NCBI GenBank assembly: GCA_002381865.1 | Contig: DFYO01000052.1 | Location: 40,930 to 87,224 of the forward strand | DNA from: Clostridiales bacterium UBA4080 | GTDB taxonomy: Bacteria > Bacillota > Clostridia > Lachnospirales > Vallitaleaceae | DNA length: 46,295 bases | Direction: 5' to 3' | Part shown: positions 15,488 through 24,451 of the stretch, in pieces | Layout: each line of letters starts with the position of its first letter | Position numbering within the stretch: position 1 is the stretch's first letter | Made by a program: the position numbers and the translations under genes | The notes under the pieces: generated by a model | The model's input: the letters and a program-made list of their open reading frames with translations, nothing else | The model's database searches: none | Told to the model about the DNA's origin: nothing

Positions 15488-17080
15488 ATGGGTAGAAAAA
15501 TAGTGATATATGATTCAACATTAAGAGATGGAGCCCAAGGTGAAGGCATATCCTTCTCAGCAAATGACAAAATAAAAATTGTGAAGGCTCTGGATGAAAT
15601 TGGCGTTGATTACATTGAAGCAGGAAACCCAGGGTCAAATCCTAAAGATTTGGAATTTTTCGAACGTGTAAAGGGCATAAAGCTTGAACATTCAAAGCTT
15701 GTTGCATTTGGTAGCACAAGAAGAAAATCTATAAAACCAGAAGAGGATGAAAATATTAAATCTCTTTTAAAGGCAGAAACAGATTATGTTGCAATATTTG
15801 GCAAGAGCTGGGATTTTCATGTAACAGATATCATTAATGCAACATTAGAGGAAAATCTACTTATGATAGAGGATACAATAAAGTATCTTCTTGAAAAAGG
15901 GAAAAAGGTTTTTTTTGATGCAGAGCATTTTTTTGACGGATACAAAGCAAACAAGGAATATGCGTTACTTTCATTAAAGTCAGCTAAAAAGGCTGGAGCA
16001 TCAAGTCTTGTTTTATGTGACACAAATGGTGGCTGTATGCCAAATGAAATAACAGAGATTACAAAGCAAGTAATGAAGGAATTGGATATGACTTTGGGCA
16101 TTCATTGCCACAATGACAGCGGAGTAGCAGTTGCAAATTCGGGTAATGCTGTTGAAGCAGGAGCAACAGAGGTACAAGGAACCTTTATTGGCTTTGGTGA
16201 AAGGTGCGGAAATGCTAATCTTACAACTATTATTGCCAATCTTCAGCTTAAGTTAGGATATGATTGTCTTGAAGAAAAAAATATTGAGCAGCTTACGCCA
16301 ACAGCTCGTTTTGTTGCAGAGGTCGCAAATATTGCACTAGATGATAATGCCCCATACGTAGGAAAAAATTCATTTACGCATAAGGGTGGAATGCATATTG
16401 ACGGTGTTAATAAAAACTCCTCAAGCTTTGAACATATAAATCCTTCTTTAGTTGGTAATGCAAGAAGATTTTTAATGTCAGAGGTATCAGGAAGAAGCTC
16501 GATTTTGAAAAAAATTCAGAGTGTGGACCCGGAAATTCAAAAGGATTCACCTGAAACAGCAGCAATTATCAAAAGACTTAAGGAATTAGAGCATGAGGGA
16601 TATCAGTTTGAAGGAGCCGAAAGCACCTTTGAATTAATTATAAGAAAACATTTAGGAAAATATAAACCGTTTTTTGAATTGGAAAACTTCAAGATTATTG
16701 GAGAAAAGCCTTTGACAGGAGAAGAGTTTGGTTCCTATGCAATGGTAAAGGTAAATGTAGAGGGCACGTCGAAAATGACAGCTGCAGAGGGTGATGGACC
16801 AGTTAATGCCCTTGACAAAGCTCTTCGACAAGCCTTGGAAAAGTTTTACCCTGAATTAAAAGCGGTTCATTTAATAGATTATAAGGTTAGAGTTTTAGAC
16901 AGTAAGGAAGCAACAGCAGCAAAGGTAAGGGTATTGATTACCTCGACAGATGGTGAAAATGAGTGGTCTACAGTTGGAGTTTCAACTGATGTTATTGCAG
17001 CGAGCTTGATTGCTCTTGTTGATGCAATAGAAATTAAGCTGATTAAGGATTTGGAAATAAAAGCAAAAAAATACTTTTAA
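15488..17080 (+). CDS. cimA: Citramalate synthase
   Basis: A 530-residue enzyme that condenses pyruvate with acetyl-CoA to (R)-citramalate, the entry to threonine-independent isoleucine synthesis. The TIM-barrel (about 1-270) starts IYDSTLRDGAQGEGISFS, and the long-form citramalate synthase signature DYIEAGNPGSNPKDLEFF is present. The metal site histidines are in GIHCHNDSGVAVANS, and FTHKGGMHIDGV follows. The C-terminal LeuA-type allosteric domain (about 395-530) ends the protein. I start at ATG 15488, seven bases after AGGAAGGAG; an upstream TTG at 15482 is too near it. It could be mistaken for 2-isopropylmalate synthase, but the N-terminal motif and length favour CimA. Confidence 0.92.
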   Translation: MGRKIVIYDSTLRDGAQGEGISFSANDKIKIVKALDEIGVDYIEAGNPGSNPKDLEFFERVKGIKLEHSKLVAFGSTRRKSIKPEEDENIKSLLKAETDYVAIFGKSWDFHVTDIINATLEENLLMIEDTIKYLLEKGKKVFFDAEHFFDGYKANKEYALLSLKSAKKAGASSLVLCDTNGGCMPNEITEITKQVMKELDMTLGIHCHNDSGVAVANSGNAVEAGATEVQGTFIGFGERCGNANLTTIIANLQLKLGYDCLEEKNIEQLTPTARFVAEVANIALDDNAPYVGKNSFTHKGGMHIDGVNKNSSSFEHINPSLVGNARRFLMSEVSGRSSILKKIQSVDPEIQKDSPETAAIIKRLKELEHEGYQFEGAESTFELIIRKHLGKYKPFFELENFKIIGEKPLTGEEFGSYAMVKVNVEGTSKMTAAEGDGPVNALDKALRQALEKFYPELKAVHLIDYKVRVLDSKEATAAKVRVLITSTDGENEWSTVGVSTDVIAASLIALVDAIEIKLIKDLEIKAKKYF

Positions 17081-17098
17081 TTATACTAGGAGGATATT

Positions 17099-18175
17099 AT
17101 GGAATACAAAATAGCAGTAGTAAAAGGTGATGGAATTGGACCGGATATTGTAGATCAGGCGATTTTAGTGCTTGATAAAATTGGTGAAAAATATGGGCAT
17201 AAGTTTAATTATACAGAGGTTTTAGCAGGTGGAGCAGCTCTTGATGCAGTTGGAGTTCCTCTTCCAGAAGAAACTGTTAAGGTATGTAAGGATAGTGATG
17301 CGGTATTTTTAGGAGCAGTTGGAGGTCCAAAATGGGACGTGTTACCTGGAAATATCAGACCTGAAAAAGCACTTCTTGGACTTAGAAGTGAATTAGGATT
17401 ATTTGCAAATATCAGACCTGCAATGATGTATAAGGAGCTGGCTGATGCATGTCCTTTAAAGCCTGAAATTCTTGGAGAAGAAGGGCTTGACCTTGTTGTA
17501 GTAAGAGAGCTTACAGGCGGGGTTTACTTTGGAGACAGAGGAACAAACCAAACAGAAAATGGTCTTGAGGCATACGATACTATGGCATATTCAGAAGGAG
17601 AAATCAGAAGAATTGCTAAGGTTGCTTTTGATATTGCAATGAAAAGAGATAAGAAATTAACCAGTGTAGATAAAGCCAATATTTTAGATACTTCAAGATT
17701 ATGGAGAAAAGTAGTTGAAGAGGTGGCAAAGGACTATCCAGAAGTGGAGTTAAACCATTTATATGTTGATAATACTGCAATGCAGTTAGTTATTAATCCA
17801 AAGCAGTTCGATGTTATTTTAACTGAAAATATGTTTGGAGATATTCTTTCGGATGAAGCTAGTATGATTACAGGTTCAATAGGTATGCTTCCTTCAGCAA
17901 GCCTTGGAAGCTCAAAGCTTGGAATGTATGAGCCAATTCATGGTTCAGCTCCTGATATTGCAGGAATGGATAAAGCTAATCCAATTGCAACAATCATTTC
18001 AGCAGCAATGATGTTAAGATATTCCTTTGATCTTGAAAAGGAAGCTGAGTCAGTTGAAAAGGCAGTTGAAGCTGTATTAGCTGAGGGTTATAGAACAGGA
18101 GATATTATGAGCAAAGGTAAAAAGCTTGTTGGAACAAAAGAAATCGGACAAAAAATCTGTGAAGCGATTAACTAG
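17099..18175 (+). CDS. leuB: 3-isopropylmalate / 3-methylmalate dehydrogenase
   Basis: A 358-residue NAD-dependent beta-decarboxylating dehydrogenase. Family signatures include VVKGDGIGPDIV, GGPKWD, VVRELTGGVYFGDRG, and the Mg2+-binding NMFGDILSDEAS followed by GSIGMLPSASLG. LeuB normally oxidises 3-isopropylmalate in leucine synthesis; the same enzyme type oxidises 3-methylmalate to 2-oxobutyrate in the citramalate route. Because leuA, leuC and leuD are absent here and cimA is immediately upstream (18 bases), the methylmalate reaction is at least one of its jobs. AGGAGG precedes the ATG. Confidence 0.93.
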   Translation: MEYKIAVVKGDGIGPDIVDQAILVLDKIGEKYGHKFNYTEVLAGGAALDAVGVPLPEETVKVCKDSDAVFLGAVGGPKWDVLPGNIRPEKALLGLRSELGLFANIRPAMMYKELADACPLKPEILGEEGLDLVVVRELTGGVYFGDRGTNQTENGLEAYDTMAYSEGEIRRIAKVAFDIAMKRDKKLTSVDKANILDTSRLWRKVVEEVAKDYPEVELNHLYVDNTAMQLVINPKQFDVILTENMFGDILSDEASMITGSIGMLPSASLGSSKLGMYEPIHGSAPDIAGMDKANPIATIISAAMMLRYSFDLEKEAESVEKAVEAVLAEGYRTGDIMSKGKKLVGTKEIGQKICEAIN

Positions 18176-18229
18176 GAATTAGATTCTATGATTTGATATA
18201 AGATTTATATCAGAAAGGCAGGTATTAGA

Positions 18230-19888
18230 ATGAGAAGTGATAGTGTAAAAAAAGGAATAGAAAAAGCACCCCATCGTTCTTTGTTTAAAGCAATGGGATA
18301 TACTGATGAAGAGATTAACAAGCCTTTAATCGGAATTGTTAATGCAAAAAGCGATATAGTTCCAGGACATATTCATTTGGATTCAGTTGTTGAAGCAGTA
18401 AAAGCTGGGATACTTGCTAACGGAGGAACTCCGATTGTATTTCCTTCAATAGGAGTTTGTGATGGAATAGCAATGGGTAGTATTGGAATGAATTATTCTC
18501 TTGTAACAAGAGAATTGATTGCAGATTCGGTAGAAGCAATGGCGATGGCTCATGGCTTTGATGCAATGGTTATGGTTCCAAACTGTGATAAAATTGTACC
18601 AGGTATGCTAATGGCGGCTGCAAGAGTTAATATTCCTACTGTAGTAGTAAGCGGCGGACCAATGCTATCCTTAGATATTGACAATAAAAGCTTAGATTTA
18701 AATAGCGTTTTTGAGGCGGTAGGTTCATTTAAAGCAGGAACAATAACAGAAGAAGAAGTGTTAGCTTGCGAAAATAACGCTTGCCCTACATGTGGTTCTT
18801 GCTCAGGTATGTTTACAGCAAACAGTATGAATTGCCTGAGTGAGGCTATTGGTATGGCTTTACCAGGTAACGGTACTATACCAGCTGTATTTTCAGAAAG
18901 ACTAAGACTTGCAAAGCTTGCGGGCAAACAGGTTATGGAAATGCTGGAAAAAGACATTAAGCCTAAGGATATTATGACAAAGGATAATTTCTTAAATGCA
19001 CTTGCAATTGACATGGCATTAAGCTGCAGTACAAATAGTATGCTTCATTTACCTGCAATTGCATATGAGGCAGGAGTTATCTTAGACCTAGAGATCGCAA
19101 ATGAAATAAGCAATAAAACACCTAATTTATGTAAGCTTGCACCAGCAGGGCCACATCATATGCAGGATTTATATTATGCTGGTGGTGTTCAGGCAGTAAT
19201 GAAAGAACTGACAAAAAAGAATTTGTTAAAAACTGATATTATGACGGTAACAGGAAAAACTATGGCTGAAAATCTTGAAGCAGTTGTTAACAAAAACAAT
19301 AATGTAATTAGACCAATAGACAATCCATATAGTGAAACAGGTGGAATTGCTGTTGTTAAGGGTAATATTGCTATAGATGGCGGAGTAGTTAAAAAATCAG
19401 CAGTAGCTCCTGAAATGCTTAAGCATGAAGGACCTGCTAAGGTTTTTGATTCTGAAGAGGAAGCTATTAAAGCTATTTATGCAAGTGAAATAAAAGCAGG
19501 GGATGTTGTAGTAATTCGTTATGAGGGACCAAAAGGCGGACCTGGAATGAGAGAAATGCTTTCTCCGACCTCAGCAATTGCAGGAATGGGTCTTGACAAG
19601 GAAGTTGCACTAATAACTGACGGAAGATTTAGCGGTGCTACAAGAGGTGCAGCAATAGGACATATTTCTCCAGAAGCAGCAGAGGGTGGAAATATCGGGC
19701 TAATTGAAAATGGTGATATTATTAAAATTGACATTCTTGGCGGTAAAATTGATGTAGCTATTTCTGAGGAAGAAATGGAAGCAAGAAGATTAAAGCAGGT
19801 AATTAAAGAACCTAAGATTAAAACTGGAGTACTGGGCAGATATGCAAGATTTGTAACAAGCGCAAGTACAGGTGCAGTGTTAAAATAA
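18230..19888 (+). CDS. ilvD: Dihydroxy-acid dehydratase
   Basis: A 552-residue Fe-S dehydratase that makes the 2-keto acids of valine and isoleucine from their 2,3-dihydroxy precursors. Cluster cysteines are visible in VPNCDKIVPGML, ACPTCGSCSGMFTANSMNCL and nearby. The C-terminal part includes ITDGRFSGATRGAAIGHISPEAAEGG, typical of IlvD/Edd. Length is standard. Its oxygen-labile cluster suits an anaerobe. RBS AGAAAGG lies before the ATG, 54 bases downstream of leuB. Confidence 0.96.
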   Translation: MRSDSVKKGIEKAPHRSLFKAMGYTDEEINKPLIGIVNAKSDIVPGHIHLDSVVEAVKAGILANGGTPIVFPSIGVCDGIAMGSIGMNYSLVTRELIADSVEAMAMAHGFDAMVMVPNCDKIVPGMLMAAARVNIPTVVVSGGPMLSLDIDNKSLDLNSVFEAVGSFKAGTITEEEVLACENNACPTCGSCSGMFTANSMNCLSEAIGMALPGNGTIPAVFSERLRLAKLAGKQVMEMLEKDIKPKDIMTKDNFLNALAIDMALSCSTNSMLHLPAIAYEAGVILDLEIANEISNKTPNLCKLAPAGPHHMQDLYYAGGVQAVMKELTKKNLLKTDIMTVTGKTMAENLEAVVNKNNNVIRPIDNPYSETGGIAVVKGNIAIDGGVVKKSAVAPEMLKHEGPAKVFDSEEEAIKAIYASEIKAGDVVVIRYEGPKGGPGMREMLSPTSAIAGMGLDKEVALITDGRFSGATRGAAIGHISPEAAEGGNIGLIENGDIIKIDILGGKIDVAISEEEMEARRLKQVIKEPKIKTGVLGRYARFVTSASTGAVLK

Positions 19889-19917
19889 AACACCAATAAT
19901 TCTAAGGAGGATTACTT

Positions 19918-21576
19918 ATGGAATTAACGGGATCACAGATATTAATGGAATGCCTTTTAGAACAGGGAGTAGATACTGTATTTGGTTTTCCAGGCGGAGC
20001 AGTATTAAATATTTATGATGAATTATACAAATATGGGGATAAAATTAAACATATTTTAACCTCTCATGAGCAAGGAGCTTCTCATGCCGCAGATGGATAT
20101 GCAAGATCAACCGGCAAGGTTGGAGTTTGCTTTGCAACTTCAGGACCAGGAGCAACTAATCTGGTAACAGGAATTGCAACTGCTTATATGGACTCTGTTC
20201 CAATGGTTGCAATTACAGGCAATGTTCCGGTAGCTCTTTTGGGTAAGGATAGTTTTCAAGAGGTTGATATAACCGGAATAACAATGCCTATTACCAAGCA
20301 TAATTTTATTGTAAAAGATGTAAAGGATTTAGCAAAAGTAGTAAGAGATGCCTTTTTTATAGCACAGGAGGGCAGACCGGGACCGGTATTAATTGATATA
20401 CCAAAGGATGTAAGTGCAAATAAAACTGAATATTCATATCAAGAACCAAAGAAAATAGAGAGAAGAATTGATGATATCCTTGATAAGGATATTAAAGAAG
20501 CTGCAAAGCTTATTAATAAGGCAAAAAAACCATTTGTATTTGTAGGTGGCGGAGCGGTAATATCTGATGCAAATGCTGAGGTTACAGAGTTGATTGAAAA
20601 AATACAAGCACCTGCAGCCTGCAGCTTGATGGGAATGGGAGCATTTTCAGGTGAGCATCCATTGTATACGGGGATGCTTGGTATGCATGGTTCAAAAGCA
20701 TCTAATATTGGAGTTACCAACTCTGATCTATTAATTGTTGTTGGTGCTAGGTTCAGCGATAGAGTAATTGGTAATTCTACAAAGTTTGCAAAAAGAGCCA
20801 AGGTTATTCATATTGACATTGACCCTGCAGAGGTTAATAAAAATATAGCAACTCATCAATTTATAATTGGAGATATTAAAGAAGTTCTTATAAGACTTAA
20901 TAAGGAAATTAAGCAGCAAAAGCATGAGGAATGGATAGAAGAAATAAATGAACTCAAGGATAAGTACAGAATTTCTCAGGGCGAGGGTCTGACAGGACAA
21001 TTTATTATCGAAAAGCTAAATGAAATAACCAAGGGAGAGGCTATTATTTCTACTGAGGTTGGACAGCATCAGATGTGGACAGCACAGTTCTATAAGTTTA
21101 AAAGACCAAAACAGTTTTTATCCTCTGGAGGATTAGGTACAATGGGTTATGGTTTGGGGGCGTCTATTGGAGCAAAAGTAGCAAACCCTGATATTCCTGT
21201 ATTTAATATTGCAGGAGACGGAAGCTTTAGAATGAACCTGAATGAAATAATGACTGCTGTAAGGTATAATATTCCAATTATTGGAATTATTATTAACAAT
21301 AGTGTTTTAGGAATGGTTAGACAGTGGCAGACTCTTTTTTATGAGGAAAGATACTCATACACCAATCTTAATCCAGATTTAGATTATGTTAAGCTGGCAG
21401 ATGCTTTTGGCGCTGTTGGAATTAACGTAACAAAAAAAGAGGAATTTGAACCTGCAATAATGCAGGCAATCAGCTTAAAAAGACCTGTAATTATCAATTG
21501 TGTGATTGATAAGGATGTGAAGGTTTACCCTATGGTAGCACCAGGGGCTGCAATTGACGAAATAATAATGGATTAA
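19918..21576 (+). CDS. ilvB: Acetolactate synthase large (catalytic) subunit
   Basis: A 552-residue ThDP enzyme that condenses pyruvate with pyruvate or 2-oxobutyrate. The N-terminal domain has FGFPGGAVLNIYDEL and the ThDP-activating glutamate in SHEQGASHAADGYAR. The FAD-binding middle domain is present. The C-terminal ThDP motif is GDGSFRMNLNEIMTA, followed by NNSVLGMVRQWQTLFYEERYS, which separates anabolic ALS from catabolic AlsS. AAGGAGG precedes the ATG. Last gene of the operon; a 14-base hairpin follows. Works with ilvN, the first gene. Confidence 0.96.
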   Translation: MELTGSQILMECLLEQGVDTVFGFPGGAVLNIYDELYKYGDKIKHILTSHEQGASHAADGYARSTGKVGVCFATSGPGATNLVTGIATAYMDSVPMVAITGNVPVALLGKDSFQEVDITGITMPITKHNFIVKDVKDLAKVVRDAFFIAQEGRPGPVLIDIPKDVSANKTEYSYQEPKKIERRIDDILDKDIKEAAKLINKAKKPFVFVGGGAVISDANAEVTELIEKIQAPAACSLMGMGAFSGEHPLYTGMLGMHGSKASNIGVTNSDLLIVVGARFSDRVIGNSTKFAKRAKVIHIDIDPAEVNKNIATHQFIIGDIKEVLIRLNKEIKQQKHEEWIEEINELKDKYRISQGEGLTGQFIIEKLNEITKGEAIISTEVGQHQMWTAQFYKFKRPKQFLSSGGLGTMGYGLGASIGAKVANPDIPVFNIAGDGSFRMNLNEIMTAVRYNIPIIGIIINNSVLGMVRQWQTLFYEERYSYTNLNPDLDYVKLADAFGAVGINVTKKEEFEPAIMQAISLKRPVIINCVIDKDVKVYPMVAPGAAIDEIIMD

Positions 21577-21612
21577 AGGATAAAAAACACGGTTTTTTTG
21601 GTAATAATAAAC

Positions 21613-21653
21613 TAAACATTCTGCGAAGCAAGAGTGCAATCGCAGAATGTTTA
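21613..21653 (+). terminator. Hairpin ending the ilv operon
   Basis: Perfect 14-base stem (AAACATTCTGCGA and inverse) with a 13-base loop, 37 bases after the ilvB stop. The tail is A/T-rich but not a pure T run. Confidence 0.6.
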
Positions 21654-21683
21654 TATTATAACCAAAATGGTTAATTAATTAAC

Positions 21684-21722
21684 AACACTCTTTGTGTTTA
21701 TGCTACAAAGATAGTGTTTTTA
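21684..21722 (+). terminator. Second hairpin terminator after ilvB
   Basis: AACACT-CTTTGT pairs with ACAAAG-AT-AGTGTT (two-base bulge), followed by TTTTTA. A backup to the hairpin at 21613. The remaining 21723-22086 is AT-rich; I see no gene and no clear promoter in it. Confidence 0.6.
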
Positions 21723-22086
21723 GGGATAAATTAACTTTTTCTGGTTGACGAATCAAGGATTATATTATATATTATATTTATCTTTAAACACTCGAATTGA
21801 CAGTAATGTTAGAGAATTAAAGAGAGAATTTTGATATTGAGCTTTAAATGAAATTGAATTAATCAAACAAGGGAAAGAATGAATTTTTTTATTCAAAAAC
21901 CCAGATGATTTAATGTTCCCTAATGAGTTCGTTAATAATTTATCCTTTTACTAAAATGATTTTATTAAAGCTTTTAGGTTTTTAGTACAAGGAGTATATT
22001 ATACAGCCTGATATATTAATGGATATTTATTCATTACTAATGGGGCGCTATCTTAAAAATATTATATTATAGGAGTGAACAAGTTT

Positions 22087-23169
22087 ATGAAAAGAGTGTA
22101 TAACTTTTCTGCAGGACCATCTATGTTACCTGTTGAAGTTCTAGAGCAAGCAGCAAAAGAGATGGTATGTTACAAGGATTCGGGTATGTCAGTAATGGAA
22201 ATGAGTCACAGATCCGCTGTGTATGAAGATATTATTAATAGAGCAGAAGCATCGTTAAGAGAAATACTCAACATTCCAAGCAACTATAAAGTATTATTTT
22301 TACAAGGTGGAGCTTCGTCACAATTTGCAATGGTACCTATGAATTTAATGACAGGTTCTGGCAAAGCAGACTTTTTAAATACAGGCGTATGGGCTAAAAA
22401 AGCTATTTCAGAAGCAAAGAGATACGGTGAAGTTAAGGTTATTGCATCTTCAGAGGACAAAGTGTTTTCTTATATCCCAGAAGTAAACTCAGCTGATTTT
22501 ACAAAGGATGCGGACTATTTCCACATTACTTCTAACAATACAATTTTTGGAACTAGATTTACTTCACTTCCAGAAACAGGAAATGTTCCATTAGTTGCAG
22601 ATATGTCTTCAAATATTCTTTCTGAAGTTATTGATGTTAGCAAATACGGAATTATTTATGCTGGAGCACAAAAAAATATGGGACCTGCTGGTCTTACAGT
22701 TGTAATTATAAGAGAAGACTTAATTGGCAAGGAAATGGATTCTACGCCAACAATGTTTAAATATAGCACACATGCTGAGAATGATTCTATGTTTAATACA
22801 CCTCCTACTTACTCAATCTATATTGCTGGATTAGTGTTTGACTGGATTAAAGAAAATGGTGGACTTACAGCAATGCAAAAAAGAAATGAAGAAAAAGCTG
22901 CTATTTTATATGATTTCTTAGATGCAAGCAGTTTATTCAAAGCAACAGTTGAAAAGAAAGACCGTTCAATAATGAACGTATGCTTTGTACTTCCAGATAA
23001 AGAGCTTGATGCTAAGTTTATCAAAGAAGCAAAGGCAGAAGGCTTTGAAAACTTAAAAGGACACAGACTTGTGGGTGGTATGAGAGCTAGTATTTACAAT
23101 GCTATGCCAAGAGAAGGTGTTGTAGCATTAGTAGAATTCATGAAGAAATTTGAAGCAGAAAACAAATAA
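22087..23169 (+). CDS. serC: Phosphoserine aminotransferase
   Basis: A 360-residue PLP enzyme that converts 3-phosphohydroxypyruvate and glutamate to phosphoserine. It begins VYNFSAGPSMLPVEVLEQA, the standard family opening. The PLP lysine is in YAGAQKNMGPAGLTVVI, and the phosphate-contacting TSNNTIFGTRF and the C-terminal GHRLVGGMRASIYNAMP are intact. I place the start at ATG 22087, behind TAGGAGTGA; a GTG at 22075 lies on the RBS itself. First gene of serC-serA-DUF1015. Confidence 0.95.
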   Translation: MKRVYNFSAGPSMLPVEVLEQAAKEMVCYKDSGMSVMEMSHRSAVYEDIINRAEASLREILNIPSNYKVLFLQGGASSQFAMVPMNLMTGSGKADFLNTGVWAKKAISEAKRYGEVKVIASSEDKVFSYIPEVNSADFTKDADYFHITSNNTIFGTRFTSLPETGNVPLVADMSSNILSEVIDVSKYGIIYAGAQKNMGPAGLTVVIIREDLIGKEMDSTPTMFKYSTHAENDSMFNTPPTYSIYIAGLVFDWIKENGGLTAMQKRNEEKAAILYDFLDASSLFKATVEKKDRSIMNVCFVLPDKELDAKFIKEAKAEGFENLKGHRLVGGMRASIYNAMPREGVVALVEFMKKFEAENK

Positions 23170-23221
23170 TTTCCTGTGATTGCAGTAATTCCTGCAGGAA
23201 GGGAATATATGGAGGAGCAAT

Positions 23222-24385
23222 ATGTATAATATTAAGACTTTAAATAAAATAGATGAGAATGGACTTAAGCTCTTAGGAGAAAGATTTACTATAACAGAAG
23301 ATGACAATGCAGACGCAGTTTTACTTAGAAGCTTTAAAATGCATGATATGGAGCTTCCAAAAGCGCTAAAGGCAGTTGGAAGAGCTGGAGCAGGGGTTAA
23401 TAATATTCCGATTGATAAATGCTCAGAGCAAGGAATTGTTGTATTTAACACTCCAGGTGCGAATGCTAATGGTGTAAAAGAGCTTGTTATTGCTGGATTG
23501 TTTTTAGCTTCTAGAGATGTTACAGGAGCTATTGATTGGGCTAAAACTTTAAAAGGCGAAGGCGATAAAGTGCCTAAGCTAGTTGAAGAAGGAAAAAGCA
23601 AGTTTACAGGACCTGAAATTATGGGAAAAACTCTTGGGGTAATTGGTCTTGGAGCTATTGGAGTTCTTGTAGCTAATGCTGCAGTTGCACTAGGAATGGA
23701 TGTATATGGATACGATCCTTTTATTTCTGTAGATTCAGCATGGGGATTAAGTAGCCAGGTGTGTAAGGCAACTTCTCTTGAAGAGATTTATGCAAAGGCT
23801 GATTATATTACACTTCATGTTCCTTTTATCAAAGAAACTGAGGGTATGATTGGTGAAGCAAGTATAAAGAATATGAAAGATGGAGTTAAGATTTTAAACT
23901 TCTCAAGAGCAGAGCTAGTTAATGATGAAGAAATCAAGCCTGCACTTGAAAGTGGAAAGATTGGAAGATATATTACTGATTTCCCTAATGCAAAATCAAT
24001 TGAGCTTCCTAATACAGTATGTATTCCTCATCTAGGAGCATCTACTCCAGAATCAGAGATTAATTGTGCAATTATGGCAGTTAATGAGATTAAGGATTAT
24101 TTATTACTTGGTAATATTACAAATTCAGTAAACTATCCAGATTGCATTGCTGGTGAATTCTCATCAGATAGCAGAATTACAATCAATCATAAAAATATAC
24201 CTAATATGGTTAGCCAAATTACTACAGTTCTTGCATCAGCAGGGGTAAATATTGCTGATATGATGAACAAGAGTAAAAAAGATTGGGCATATACAGTGCT
24301 TGACGTAGATACAGTTATAGATGAAGCTTTAGCTCAAAAAATTGAAGCTATTGACGGAGTTGTAAAAGTAAGAGTATTAAGATAA
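23222..24385 (+). CDS. serA: D-3-phosphoglycerate dehydrogenase with ACT domain
   Basis: A 387-residue NAD-dependent dehydrogenase for the first step of serine synthesis. The substrate domain shows RAGAGVNNIPID, and the NAD-binding fold shows GLGAIGVLVANAAVALGMDVYGYDP. Catalytic residues are visible: Arg in NFSRAELVNDEE and His in PHLGASTPESE. A C-terminal ACT domain (about 315-387, ITTVLASAGVNIADM) probably senses serine. This is the short clostridial form without the large intervening domain. TGGAGG precedes the ATG, 52 bases after serC. Confidence 0.94.
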   Translation: MYNIKTLNKIDENGLKLLGERFTITEDDNADAVLLRSFKMHDMELPKALKAVGRAGAGVNNIPIDKCSEQGIVVFNTPGANANGVKELVIAGLFLASRDVTGAIDWAKTLKGEGDKVPKLVEEGKSKFTGPEIMGKTLGVIGLGAIGVLVANAAVALGMDVYGYDPFISVDSAWGLSSQVCKATSLEEIYAKADYITLHVPFIKETEGMIGEASIKNMKDGVKILNFSRAELVNDEEIKPALESGKIGRYITDFPNAKSIELPNTVCIPHLGASTPESEINCAIMAVNEIKDYLLLGNITNSVNYPDCIAGEFSSDSRITINHKNIPNMVSQITTVLASAGVNIADMMNKSKKDWAYTVLDVDTVIDEALAQKIEAIDGVVKVRVLR

Positions 24386-24451
24386 TTATAGAACTTAAGA
24401 GTCAGGGCTTATTGTCTTGGCTCTTATTCTAGTTATTACAGGAGGAATAAA

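Noticed and set aside
17099..18175. Reading leuB as evidence of a leucine operon
   Set aside because: leuA, leuC and leuD are absent and the neighbours are cimA and ilv genes, so isoleucine use is the simpler reading.
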